Source: Larix sibirica (lineage: Eukaryota > Streptophyta > Pinopsida > Pinales > Pinaceae). Taken from it: a DNA stretch of 22,967 nt. Below, one piece after another: positions 1-9,835 of this stretch. How positions within the stretch are numbered: the first letter of the stretch is position 1; each line of letters opens with the position of its first letter. The position numbers and the translations under genes are program-made. The notes under the pieces were generated by a model. The model had not been told where the DNA came from and searched no databases. It saw only the letters and a program-made list of their open reading frames with translations. Location of the stretch: the NCBI GenBank assembly GCA_004151065.3, contig NWUY0300010077.1, positions 44,754 through 67,720 of the forward strand. Reading direction: 5' to 3'.

Positions 1-1212
1 AGTGAGGTTTTCTCCAGCTGTGTGATCTCTCCTGTAAAATATCACAGTTAGAATGTGTAAGACTGTATTAAAAATAAATTGCTCCTTTACCAAAAAATAA
101 TATAGTCAGGCTTACGTGTATAAGCCTCTTTTAATGTGCATATTCAGTATATGCAATTTAACAGAGGTGTAGAGTAGAGTCGATGAAGGTCATATATTTT
201 AAGTAAAATTTTCTTTCTTATATAGAATTGCAAGTTACAAAGTCCAAAAAATATTCAGTTTCTATGAACGTTCATAACATTCATTATTGACAGGTTGGTA
301 GTTTCATTTCTGTGGAGAATAAACAAATTCTACCAAAAAAGAATAGAACGTCAATTTCAGTTGTATCACTAGGTTGTGAGATGGTTGGTGGTGGAAAGGA
401 TTGTTCTCAATGTTTGTCAAACACCATTCATTTCATTTTTTTAACACCTTTATATCCATTTACACCATCATTTGATTTCCTAGAATAATTTACACAGTAG
501 ATATTGGCCTTGATGGGTGAGAAATTACTCAATGAAGAGCCATAGGAACATCTCCTTGAATGTGTTTCTTCTTTCTTGAAGGTCCAACAATAGCACGATT
601 CCTTAGAGCTATAGACCAAGATGTCACTAGTGGTGTGATGTAAGAGAAATATTGAGGCTCCAAAGGAGGTTTCTCATGTTGAGAGGGAACCATTAGAAAG
701 CCAACAACTCTATCGTGATATGAAGTGAATTGTAGAGAAAATAATTATAATGTGGAGAACTACTCAAACCCTTCAAATGTGATATGTTTTGTCAGTAATT
801 TAGATTCTAAGTATTGGTGTCCAATTGAAGTTAAATAAGGCCAAGAGAGAGAAGTGAGGATTCTGATTATTGATGTATGTATATAATTATTGAATGGAAT
901 GAGATTTCATGTCATTATGGATTGTCTCTGTGAGCAATTGTTACAAGAATTCTAGTCTTTGTGTAAAAACCTAGAATGCCAGAATTTCAGTAATAATGTG
1001 AAGTTTGAAATTAATTGTAGATTTAAATTACAAATTTGTCATGAGAAAGAGTAGATCCTGTGCAAGGATCAAAGGCTATCTAGTTTTAAGTGAAGGAAGA
1101 AGGATTCTATGCATATTTGTATATTTGTTGTGTGTATCTACAAGGAATCAAAGGAATTATTTATGTAACCATTGATTGGACATGAGTTAGGGGTTTTTAT
1201 GAATTTAACTCT
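1..1212. other. No recognisable gene
   Basis: This is AT-rich sequence with stops in all frames. I translated it by eye and found no family motif, LTR end or RNA gene. The longest open stretch (428-619, minus) is 63 codons and has no recognisable features. Confidence 0.5.
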
Positions 1213-1431
1213 ATGAAATTAGAGAAAGACTTGTTGATGGGAATAAGTGCATGTATGTGTGAAGAAGATAGAGAAGTCTCATTGAACAAAGGAGAAATAC
1301 TAAAACAAGTTCGAGGATTCAAATTGTTGTTAGTGGAACGATATGGTTTCCAAGGAAGGGTCTGGCCAAATGTTGAAGGAAATCACCCTCAGCTGAAATA
1401 TTTCAGAAATGCATTTGAAGATCATGTTGAG
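1213..1431 (+). CDS. Unrecognised exon-like ORF ending at a 5' splice-site consensus
   Basis: An ATG at 1213 opens a frame that runs to a stop at 1447-1449 (78 codons). Its composition looks protein-like: charged residues and aromatics are well spread, with segments such as GFKLLLVERYGF and HPQLKYFRNAFEDH. At 1429-1437 the sequence reads GAG followed by GTAAGTG, a perfect plant 5' splice-donor consensus, so a coding exon could end at 1431 and the last residues of the ORF would then be intron. I do not recognise the protein family. No convincing acceptor, upstream exon or downstream exon was found within about 1 kb. It may be an isolated exon, a captured gene fragment or a chance ORF. Confidence 0.3.
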
Positions 1432-1449
1432 GTAAGTGTTTCTAATTAA

Positions 1450-2058
1450 TTGGTTAACAACGCACTCGAAATTCAATCCTTGGAGAATCAAAATTACTAT
1501 TGTATACTAAATTGAAATGCGTTGGCAATCTTGCAATGGAAATATCAATTGATTTTTGGAACATGGGAATTGTTGTGTCTTGATTAACATTGCAAATGAA
1601 GGACTCAATGGTGAAAAAGTGGTGTCTAGAACCAAATCGTGGTTATGGTATAGTGAGGTTAGTGTTAGAAATAGAGGAGCGTTCTATTTGAAGAGGTGTT
1701 AACCCTTGAATTACAAGCAATTGTAATTCGATATCAATGAATCCATTGCCCAATATTTCATTGAAACCATCGATACTGATAATGTTTAATAGGAAGAGGT
1801 AGAGTATCAATTCCTATAGAAACTTGTGGACTTCTTTTAAATTTTCCAAATTAAAGTTGAGTCGTTGGGCCTTTTGATCTAGTGGTGTGGACTTGTGAAG
1901 GCATGGAAGAGGTAATTGAGATTTTTGTTTTAATTTCCATCTCCATATTTGAAGTCCTCTTTAGTTGTCCATGTGAAGAACCAAGTATATGAATGCTTGT
2001 GTATGCCACCAATTAGAACATATTTGTACCCAAATCGGTGAATGAAGGTAAAGATTGT
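1450..2058. other. No recognisable gene
   Basis: This stretch is AT-rich with stops in every frame. No motif, splice pattern or repeat boundary that I can name was seen. Confidence 0.5.
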
Positions 2059-2085
2059 TATATATATATATATATATATATATAT
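2059..2085. repeat. (TA)n microsatellite
   Basis: About 13 uninterrupted TA dinucleotides. A second TA tract lies in the 3' LTR at 16930-16954. Both are likely to be length-variable. Confidence 0.95.
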
Positions 2086-2240
2086 CACACCATTGTGTAC
2101 ATAAATGAAACTCAGGGTGAAATTTTATCAAGGAGGGCTTGATTATTTTTAGTTAGACATGTATTAATTTTGAATTAGGACTGCAGACCCAAGATGATAG
2201 ACTTTCAGATAAATATGGATTTTCCTGCATCAATCAAGAT

Positions 2241-2570
2241 TTGCTTATTCTAGTTATCTACGCTAGCTTGATCTCCTTAGTTTTCTATTTTATGTTGTTC
2301 TTTGGTCCATGTAGTTTGTAATGCATTAACAATGATGTCTCATTTCATCAATTGAATATTTGAAGCATCTAGAGTTGCATTATTGTTAGTTGTTTCCTTA
2401 TTCACCATAGAGCATGCTTTGGTTATCTATGTTAGTATGATCTCCTTTGATTTGTACTTTCAAACTTAGTTTTGTACTTTCTGTTTTTGTTTGGTCCATG
2501 TAGTTTTTAATGCATTAACAGTGACCTCTTGATTCCTCAATTGAATATTTGAAGCATCTACACATGGATT
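2241..2570. repeat. Nested ~189-bp tandem repeat in unit 1
   Basis: The word TTGGTCCATG occurs at 2302 and again at 2491, followed each time by the same ~65 bases with a few substitutions (AATGCATTAACA, then CAATTGAATATTTGAAGCATCT). The period is 189 bp. The same 189-bp spacing is found in unit 2 (3649 and 3838), so this duplication is older than the duplication of the whole unit. Confidence 0.9.
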
Positions 2571-2651
2571 AGAGTTAGTTGCTTCCTTATCCACTGGAGG
2601 GGAGCATCTACACATGCATTATGGTTAGTTTCTTCCTTATTCAATGGAGGG
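2552..2651. repeat. 50-bp tandem duplication found only in unit 1
   Basis: GCATCTACACATG starts at 2554 and again at 2604, each followed by GTTAGTT-CTTCCTTAT and a GGAGGGGA word. Unit 2 has this block once (around 3900-3950), so the 50-bp copy arose after the units separated. Confidence 0.9.
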
Positions 2652-3246
2652 GATACTTTGGTTATCCACTATGGACTTGCGCATTCATCTTCGACATAGT
2701 GAAAAACATATTATTCATAAGTGAAAGTTTTTCTCATGCCCACAATAGCCTTTCTATTATTTTTTCTTCAAATTTGAGTCTCAGCTAAATTTATCAAACT
2801 CTTAAAGGAACTTTGCTCTCCTTTGGGTATTTTTTCCATTTATTTTTCTTTCATTGATTCAATTTTTTTGAATGATTCTCTTCATCTTTTTTTTTGTTTT
2901 ATGTCTGTTCAACCTCTTCATCATTTTCTAGGTCATATATTTTCCCTTTTTAGTTTCTTTCCTCATTGTGAGGCAAGTTTAAATTTTTCTTTTGCTTTCA
3001 CTGAAGGTGTTGTGCTTAGGGACCGTCTTTTGATTGATTCATAAGAGTTTTAAGGATTGGTTAATTAATTTATTGGGTTGTGTTAGTTGAGCATGAGTAA
3101 TCTCCTTGTTGATCCATTTTGTTATGTATCAATTCCTTCAATAATAGGTTAAGCTCATTTTTCCCCATCTTGTGATATTATGATATATCAATTCTTTCAA
3201 TAGTAGGTTACACAACTCATTGATTCTTCCTTCTTCCGTATTAATA

Positions 3247-3247
3247 N
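3247..3247. other. Single N at a homology breakpoint
   Basis: Unit 1 of the direct repeat stops at the base before this N, and unrelated LTR sequence starts right after it. It is best read as a contig join of unknown true size. Confidence 0.7.
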
Positions 3248-3445
3248 AGCTCGCATAACATAACTGCGCGTCACCAAGTTGTGGAAACCTGATTCTGCAA
3301 CCACCCATCTTCGCTTCGGGTGAGACTTCATCCTGTTCGCAGGTTGATGCCGAAAGGGCCAGTGAAGGGGATTTTGTTGGGTCTAAAGTAAGGGAACTAC
3401 GCATAACCTAGGTTAGCCCCATAGAAAGAGGGGATCTCCCAATAG
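3248..3445 (+). mobile_element. Ty3/gypsy LTR fragment (U5 part)
   Basis: The core at 3321-3360 (TGAGACTTC, then TTCGCAGGT, then GCCGAAAGGGCC) matches the U5 of the large retrotransposon's 5' LTR at 6906-6945 in the same order and spacing. After it both copies continue with GGGATTTT-GTT and a GTGAACC/GGGAAC word. The fragment therefore derives from the 3' half of a related LTR. No U3, internal region or target duplication is visible. CCTAGGTTAGCCCC at about 3407-3420 might be a worn primer-binding site, but this is weak. Confidence 0.7.
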
Positions 3446-4539
3446 AGGGATTGATTATTTTTAGTAATTTGTGTCTTAATTTTGAATTAGGACTGCAGAT
3501 CTGAGATGGTGGACTTAGCAATAAATATGGATTTTCCTGCATCAATAAAGAGTTGCAATAGGGTTAGTTGCTTCCTTATTCACTAGAGGGAATACTCTAG
3601 TTATCTATGTTAGCTTGATCTCCTTGGTTTTGTATTTTATGTTGTTATTTGGTCCATGTAGTTTGTAATGCATTAACAATGACGTCTCGTTTCATCAATT
3701 GAATATTTGAAGCATCTGCAGTTGCATTAATGTTAGTTGCTTCCTTATTCACCATAGAGCATGCTTTGGTTATCTACGTTAGTATGATCTCATTTGATTT
3801 GTACTTTCAAACTTAGTTTTGTATTTCCTATTGTTGTTTGGTCCATGTAGTTTTTAATGCATTAATAGTGACCTCTTGATTCATCAATTGAATATTAGAA
3901 GCATCTACACATGCATTAGGGTTATTTGCTTCCTTATTCACTGGAGGGGATACTTTGGTTATCCACCATGGCCTTGCACATTCACCTTCAACATAGTGAA
4001 AAATATATTATTCATAAGTGAATGTTTTTCTCATTCCTGCATTAGCTTTTCTATTATATTTTCTTCAAATTTGAGTCTCTGCCAAATTTATCAAACTCTT
4101 AAAGGAACTTTGCTCTCCTTTGCGTATTTTTTCCATTTATTTTCTTGCATTGTTTCATTTTTTTTAATGATTCTCTTCATCTTTTTATGTTTTCTATCTG
4201 TTCAACTTCTTAATCATTTTCTAGGTCATATAATTTCCCTTTTTAGTTTCTTTCATCATTGTGAGGCAAGTTTAAAATTTTCTTTTGATTTCACTTAAGG
4301 TGTCATGCTTAGGGACCGTCTTCTGATTGATTCATAAGAGTTTTAAGGACTGGTTAATCAATTGATTGGGTTGGATTAGTTGAGCATGAGTAATCTCCTT
4401 GTTGGTCCATTTTGTTATGTATCAATTCCTTCAATAGTAGGTTAAGCTCCTTTTTCCCCATCTTGTGATGTTATGATATATCAATTCTTTCAATAATATG
4501 TTATGCAACTCATTGATTCTTCCTTCTTCCGTATTAATA
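3446..4539. repeat. ~1.1 kb direct repeat, unit 2
   Basis: This is the second copy of 2137-3246. Homology begins at GATTGATTATTTTTAG (3446) and ends at CCGTATTAATA (4539), the same last word as unit 1. The longest ORF inside (3876-4298, 140 codons) is hydrophobic and Phe/Leu/Ser-rich. Its counterpart in unit 1 is broken in several places, and I do not consider it a gene. Confidence 0.9.
3563..3920. repeat. Nested 169/189-bp repeats in unit 2
   Basis: The word GTTAGTTGCTTCCTTATTCAC starts at 3563 and 3732, and a variant starts at 3921. This gives consecutive monomers of 169 and 189 bp and then a partial third. It is the same internal structure as in unit 1. Confidence 0.85.
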
Positions 4540-4782
4540 GTTACTTGAGGTGTGGTGTAGAAAGAGTGGAATTGTGCTTCTTATTCAAGAAATATATTTT
4601 TTTACCGTTTGCTTGATATATACAAGTTTAGGATGGATCTATGGTTTAGAATATTTACCACAATTACTTTGCTATTTCTACTTAGGAATATAAACATTTT
4701 TTTATTGCAACTTCCCCAAAACAAAATATAGCATAAATTGTGAGATGACTTGTTTTAAAAGATCCCATCCAAGGGCCTTATA
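4540..4782. other. No recognisable gene
   Basis: AT-rich sequence between the direct repeat and the minus-strand LTR. It may hold the truncated interior of that LTR element, but nothing codes for a recognisable protein. Confidence 0.5.
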
Positions 4783-4793
4783 CTTTGATACCA
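4783..4793 (-). promoter_or_regulatory. Primer-binding site (initiator tRNA-Met type)
   Basis: On the minus strand the sequence reads TGGTATCAAAG, two bases after the LTR terminus. It matches the plant LTR-retrotransposon primer site TGGTATCAGAGC at 10 of its 11 bases. Its place just outside the LTR end sets the element's orientation as minus. Confidence 0.6.
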
Positions 4794-4795
4794 AA

Positions 4796-5183
4796 TGTTA
4801 TAAGCCAAAGCCTTAGAATAAAATAATAAATCAAAGTACACACTATGTAAAAAAATATAACATGAACAAATACAAGATAGATAAGAGATATGATTTATAT
4901 AATAACTCATTAAATAATACCATAACCTCCTCCAAATATCCCAAGACATTCATATATCCAATTCACATGTTTCCTCAACAATGACTACATGACCTCTATA
5001 TATACTTATTCACTCAATGCACATGTGGACCCTTCACTAGGTTGAACCTATTACATATACATTCAACCCCATATATGCCCCCCTTGACTCAAACACTGAT
5101 GTCATCATAATTTTGTCAACCTTTGTCCATTGAATGCTTATTTATCTTGCTTACTTATTATACTGGTCTTGACCCTTCCAACA
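4796..5183 (-). mobile_element. LTR of a minus-strand retrotransposon (388 bp)
   Basis: Read on the minus strand, the block starts TGTTGG and ends TATAACA, so it has the TGTT...AACA terminal inverted ends typical of LTRs. Inside are a TATA-like stretch (TATATATAGAGG) and, nearer the 3' end, an AT-rich region before GGCTTATAACA. A primer-binding site follows immediately (4783-4793). The size and primer site would suit a Ty1/copia-type element, but no coding domain remains to confirm that. The interior toward lower coordinates is lost or decayed, and no second LTR is visible in the window. Confidence 0.6.
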
Positions 5184-5429
5184 TGCACCTATCCAATTTG
5201 ACATGGATCCTTCTTTTTATTCCACTTTTGCATGAGGAGTTCAATCCCATAGCCCATTCTTACATCATGGGTTTGGTCGCCATTAGGCCAATTCTTCCAT
5301 GACTTCGTGGAGAGTAGGTTTGAAGAAACTCATGTTGCCACTTAGCATGTGGTTGCATAAACAACAACTTTCCCTGTTATCATAATAAGACTCCTAGAAC
5401 TCGAGAGACATGGGATAATTTTGTCATTA
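5184..5429. other. No recognisable gene
   Basis: Flank of the minus-strand LTR. No coding signature or repeat boundary was seen. Confidence 0.5.
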
Positions 5430-5720
5430 TAGTATGAACTTGTGCATGACCTTCTAATAAAATTTCATAGATTGGACCAATGTCGAAGTTGAACTCTAAT
5501 ACCACATTGTGGTGTCCCCACCCATTCACAATAATCTGAACATGTTCATGCCCCATTTTTCCAAATCTATTTTGTGGATCTCCCCAAAGGTATGAATGGT
5601 GTTTAAATGATTTCATGCAACTATGAATTATGGAATGCCCTTCTCATAAAATTGCCTTGATTGGCCCAGCGTTGAATCTAAGCTCCGATAGTACCACATT
5701 GTGGTGTCTCCACCTAGCAT
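5430..5720 (-). repeat. Two imperfect copies of a ~190-bp repeat with LTR-end/primer-site look
   Basis: The block ending in ACCACATTGTGGTGTC occurs at 5501 and 5693 (192 bp apart). Each is preceded by a CCTTCT-ATAAAATT word and a GATTGG-CC word. On the minus strand the first copy reads CCACAATG followed by TGGTATTAGAG, which resembles an LTR terminus plus an initiator-Met primer site. The second reads TGGTACTATCGGAG, a worn version. The open minus frame at 5380-5616 has no recognisable product. An LTR/primer origin is an inference. Confidence 0.45.
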
Positions 5721-6164
5721 TCCCAACTAGGAAATGGGTATACATGTTCAGATTGATGAAAACTTGAACCTCAATAGATCATTTCTCCATACTAATACAA
5801 AAATGGTATTCTATTGAGACCTTGAATCCATTTAAATGCATTTATAACAATACAATAAAAATGTTGTGAAACTAAGAAGCATGAATCAATATATTTCATG
5901 TCGACAAAGTTCCCGTGTTAAAAATTAAAATTCACCACACACAACATGCATAATCCATATTAATTTATAACAACAAATAAGATTCAATTGCAAATTATTA
6001 CACAGAGATAGAATAGTTATCCTTATCTAAAGATGGTCTTAGCAATTGTTGCAGATGATAAAGTTTCAACACAACCCTAAGAGTCTATGGAAGATTCCAC
6101 CCCCAAAATCAAAAGTGATGCCACTAGGGTGAAATGAATTCAATCTATAGGATCCCAACACAAT
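5721..6164. other. No recognisable gene
   Basis: AT-rich sequence up to the start of the 5' LTR. The bases just before the LTR (ACAAT, 6160-6164) would be one half of a target-site duplication, but the partner is missing because the 3' LTR is truncated. Confidence 0.5.
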
Positions 6165-6996
6165 TGTTGGCCCTAAGTCGTTTTGAACTAGTTTTTTGTT
6201 GAAAAGGGGTAGCACAGCGAAGTGGTCAAAAGGAAGTGCGCCCACAAAATAAGGATGGATTCCGACGTGGATCCTGCAAAAGATGGAAAGAGTAGTGATT
6301 GATCACGTCAACCAAGAAAGTGGTTAGAGAAAGTTAGGGAGTAAGTTAGGATTTTCGGTCCACTTAGTGGTCCGTAGGGGATCTTCCAATAGCTATGTAT
6401 ATGTAACGGGTCAGGTAGAGTAGGTTGTTGATAATTTTGGATGAAATGTTGATGAAAAGATAGTGTGATGAAGAGCTGAGTGATCCCATGTATTGTTGTT
6501 GAGCATCTGTAACTAAAGGGTTTTTTGAAGGGTTGAGGTCTACAGGCCATGTGTGTGGATCTGTATGAAGATGAAATGATTTATGTAGTGGGATCAATGA
6601 ATAAATAAATCATTTATGTGGTTTTCTCCCAGTTGGGTTTACACGTAAAAATATCTATGCATTGTGTATGTGATTGTTGTTTTGATTTACAAGATATTGT
6701 TCAATGATAAATTCTCAATGATATGATAATAATACGTGAATGTTCCAAGTTATAATATACTGCACATTTGATGTATACATTATGTTATATCTATGGTTTA
6801 ATTGATTTATGTCAAGGTTCGATTAATGATTATGGTGGTAGAATAGAGTTCTCTCCCCTCGCTACTGCAGAAATGTGGTTCCTGCAGTAACCATAGGTAC
6901 TTCATGTGAGACTTCGCCTATTCGCAGGTGATACCAAAAGGGCTAATATCTTGGGATTTTTTTGTTTGTGTCGTAGTGAACCTTGGTATTCCCACA
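6165..6996 (+). repeat. 5' LTR of the Ty3/gypsy element
   Basis: It starts TGTTGGCCCT and ends CCCACA, giving TG...CA over 832 bp. Positions 6165 to about 6675 align with 16688 to about 17245, including the shared blocks TGATCACGTCAACCAAG, AAGTTAGGGAGTAAGTTAGG and GGTTTTCTCCC-GTTGGGTTT. A TATA-like stretch (CTATGTATAT, about 6393) is worn compared with the 3' copy. AATAAA polyadenylation words lie at 6600-6609. The U5 part (about 6850-6996) shares TGAGACTTC...TTCGCAGGTGAT...AAAGGGC with the LTR fragment at 3321-3360. Confidence 0.85.
6300..6310 (+). promoter_or_regulatory. Conserved LTR block with ACGT core
   Basis: TGATCACGTCA is identical in both LTRs (6300-6310 and 16825-16835) and lies in one of their longest shared stretches, upstream of the TATA region. 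CACGTCA is a known plant bZIP-type ACGT element. Function as a U3 enhancer site is an inference. Confidence 0.35.
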
Positions 6997-7005
6997 TTAG
7001 AGCCA
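6997..7005 (+). promoter_or_regulatory. Primer-binding-site remnant
   Basis: TTAGAGCCA directly follows the LTR end. It looks like the initiator tRNA-Met site TGGTATCAGAGCCA with an internal loss. The position, immediately after CA, is right for a primer site. Confidence 0.5.
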
Positions 7006-7084
7006 ACAAATGGTTTCATTGTCCAGACCGATATCTTTGATTGAAGGGGATGTGTAAATGTTTAATCTGACTAAATAAGAGATC

Positions 7085-7309
7085 ATGGAGCAGATAGACA
7101 AGAAACAACTAGATTTTTCCGAAGAACATAATAGAAATCCATGGCTCAATTCAAAGGAATTGTTGGAAAGGTATGTTTTCTCAAATCTACATGAAATATT
7201 CTTTGGTGAGTTTCCTATTTTATTAGTAGAATGCTTGTTGAAGTTGGCAGAACATAAGAGATGTTTCCAAGATGGTGAGCCAACAATTTGGACTCCTGAG
7301 CTAGTTTGA
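7085..7309 (+). pseudogene. gag N-terminal fragment
   Basis: The first ATG after the primer site (7085) opens 74 codons, beginning MEQIDKKQLDF and ending WTPELV. Translation past the stop continues in kind (KYLKSMYLWIKMLLCEKGV at about 7452-7510), with further stops. The piece lies where the Ty3/gypsy gag start is expected, 88 bp inside the 5' LTR. Its last ~40 bases are repeated at 8561-8600 with GEPT-WTPELV preserved. I do not know its function beyond an N-terminal gag or matrix-like position. Confidence 0.5.
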
Positions 7310-8559
7310 ACACTTAAAGGTATCAATAATAATATTTCGTATGTTGTTGATTACTAGCTTTATAGTATACTTGCAGGTTATATTACTGAGTTTGTTTTAG
7401 AAAATTTAAAATCCTATAGCGTAGTTGAAAGATAAATTTTCAAAGGACCGCGAGGTAAATATTTAAAGTCTATGTACCTGTGGATTAAGATGTTACTCTG
7501 TGAAAAAGGTGTCATGAGAATGGAATCTAAAGAGTAAGTTTATTTGCACATCGAGAATTGTGTATTGACCTGGGAAAGGTATGAGAAGTGTGTGGAAGAA
7601 GAGTGAGTTGAAATGCTAAGGGGAGAAGAAAGTGTGACATATGAAGAGTTTGGATTTGTGTGAAGTGGGACGAGATTTTGGCATTGTAAGAGCAGAAATA
7701 CTGCGATAGGGAGAAAGGAGATTCGCAGCATGAACGAATGAAACGGCTACATCATCATACCAAAAATCAATGAATAAGCGGTTAGTACAGAAGAAGAAGA
7801 AGAGGAATATCATAAGCTCATTTTGGAGGAAGAACCAATTGATTCATCTCAGACCAGACACTGTGACATACCCACGACCCTTTCTGCATCTCCTGAAATT
7901 GAGGTAAGTACTTATAGCCCATCACATATTGTGGAAGCAAGTAATAGTAGTAGAATTTATCAAAATAGTGGTTCAACTAGTCAAGTTCATAGTTCATCTA
8001 GTCAGAATAGTGGAATTTTTTGTCTTATATTTCAAATTCAACCGGTACCTCTGAGAAGGAAAATGGTAGGGGATGATATATATGAAACTTCCAGTTTTTC
8101 ATGGGAATGGATCAAAATATCCAAAGAAGCATTTGTTTCTTTGTGAAGTTGTCTGGAATGTTAAACAAGTAAAGGATGACAATGTAAAAAGAGAGTAGTT
8201 GATCACGACCTTTCAGGATCATGCATTGAACTGGTTTTTGAAATTTTCTATTCTACCACAAGGAGGGCAACCGAAAAAATTGTAACAAATTAAAGTTGCA
8301 TTGGAAGATGAGTTCAATAAGCCTAAGTCTAAGTTACAATGTATCACTGAGATAAAAGAGATTAAGCAATCACTTAATGAGTCAGTATGGGATTTTGACT
8401 AGCAGTTTAAAACTTTGATAGATTGTGTAAATTTTCAAATTCTAGATGTTCAACATAAAGAATGGTTTATAGTTGCATTGTTACCACATATAAGGTTACC
8501 ATTGATGCAACAGAAGGTTGTGTCACAGTCCTAGGTTCTTGAAATTCCAATGAAGTTAG
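7272..8559 (+). repeat. gag direct repeat, copy A
   Basis: Copy A corresponds to copy B (8561-9835) along its whole length, from GGTGAGCCAACA to CCAATGAAGTTAG. Identity is roughly four-fifths by eye, but 7459-7539 is identical to 8748-8828 for 81 bases. The copy ends at 8559, directly before the N at 8560. Confidence 0.9.
7823..8559 (+). pseudogene. gag capsid domain, copy A (broken)
   Basis: This holds the Ser-rich linker and then the capsid (retrotransposon gag) domain. The frame opened at 7825 is TTG-initiated only in a formal sense; it continues from upstream gag. An inserted AT pair in GATGATATATATGAAACT (about 8073-8090) shifts the frame, after which the capsid reads on: a FHGNGS motif, LFLCEVVWNVKQV, DHALNWF, then the ITEIKEIKQSLNESVWDF segment and KEWFIVALLPHIRLPLMQQ. 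At least four in-frame stops interrupt it, including TAG in the SQS-VLEIP segment that copy B also carries. It stops at the N, so it lacks zinc knuckles. Confidence 0.8.
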
Positions 8560-8560
8560 N
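8560..8560. other. Single N at the junction of the two gag copies
   Basis: Copy A ends at 8559 and copy B starts at 8561. An N exactly at a duplication junction suggests a contig join rather than a sequenced tandem duplication. Confidence 0.75.
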
Positions 8561-9835
8561 GTGGTGAACCAACAGTTTGGACTCCTGAATTAGTCTGAAG
8601 GCTTAGAGATATTAGTAATAAGATTTCTCGTGTTGTTGATTACTAGCTTGATAGTATATTTGTGGTTTATATTACATATTTTGTTGTATAAACCTTGAAA
8701 TATTATATCACAACTGAAAGAGAGTTTTTCAAAGGTCCTTGAGGTAGATATTTAAAGTCTATGTACCTGTGGATTAAGATGTTACTCTGTGAAAAAGGTG
8801 TCATGAGAATGGAATCTAAAGAGTAAGTAGTTTCACACGTAGGGAATTGGGTATTGACAGGGGAAAGGTATGGGAAATATGTGAGAGAAGAGTGAGCTAA
8901 AATGCTAAGGGGAGAAGAGATGAATGAAGAGCGTGGATTTCTGCGAAGTGGGACAATATTCTGGAATTGTAAGAGGAGGAATACTATGATAGGAAGAAGA
9001 GAGGTTCGTAGTGTGAATGAAGGATACGACTACATCGTTGCACCGTGGCTCAGGGAAGAATCAACTAGTGGGGAAGAAGAAGTGGAAGATAATCATCTCA
9101 GATCGAAGGAAGATCTAGTTGAATCATCTCAGGTCGGATGCTATGACATAACCAGGACCTCGTGTGCATCTCCTGAAATTGAGGTAAGTAATTATATCCC
9201 ATCGCATCTTGTGGAAGTAAGTCATAGTAGTAAAAGTCATCAAAATAATGGCTCAGCTAATCAAAATTGTAGCTGAGCAAGTCATAATAGTGGAACTATT
9301 GGTTCTATAGTTTAAAGTCAGTCGGTACCACCGAGAAGGAAGATGGAAGGGGATGATATGAAACTGCCACTCTTTCATGGGAATGGATCGGAAGATCTAA
9401 AGCAGCACTGGTTTCTTTGTGAGGTTGTTTGGAATGTTAAGCAAGTGCAAGATTATAATGTAAAAAGAGCGTATTTGATCATGACCTTCGAAGATCATGC
9501 ATTGAATTGGCTTATAAAATCCTCTGTTGTACAAAAAGGGGGGAAACAAAAAACCTTGGCATAAATTAAAGTCGCGCTGGAAGATGAGTTCAGTGAGCCT
9601 AAGTCTGAGTCACATTGTATCACTGAGCTCAAGGAGATTAAGCAATCTCCTAATGAATCAGTATGGGATTTTTACCAGCGGTTTAAATATTTGATGGGCC
9701 GAGTGAGTTTTCAAATTATGGATGCTCAACATAAAGAATGGTTTATAGTTGCATTGTTACCACATATAAGATTACCATTGATGCAACAGAAGGTTGCTTC
9801 GCAGTCCTAGGTTCTTGAAATTCCAATGAAGTTAG
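8561..9835 (+). repeat. gag direct repeat, copy B
   Basis: This is the second copy of 7272-8559. Unlike copy A it runs on into the rest of gag (zinc knuckles) and pol, so it is the copy linked to the downstream element. Confidence 0.9.

Larger units (their letters stand above)
2137..3246. repeat. ~1.1 kb direct repeat, unit 1
   Basis: This unit matches 3446-4539 almost end to end. Shared landmarks in the same order are GAATTAGGACTGCAGA, TTGGTCCATGTAGTTT (twice), GCATCTACACATG, CTCTTAAAGGAACTTTGC, CTTAGGGACCGTCTT and CTTCCTTCTTCCGTATTAATA. The right end breaks at exactly 3246, one base before the N at 3247. The + strand is strongly T-rich from 2650 to 3240. Short hydrophobic ORFs occur in both copies but look like products of T-richness rather than genes. 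The nature of the repeat is unknown; I saw no transposase, LTR or terminal inverted repeats. Confidence 0.9.

Noticed and set aside
3876-4298. 140-codon hydrophobic ORF in repeat unit 2
   Set aside because: The matching ORFs in unit 1 are broken in several places and the composition simply reflects the T-rich strand. No signal of selection or family.
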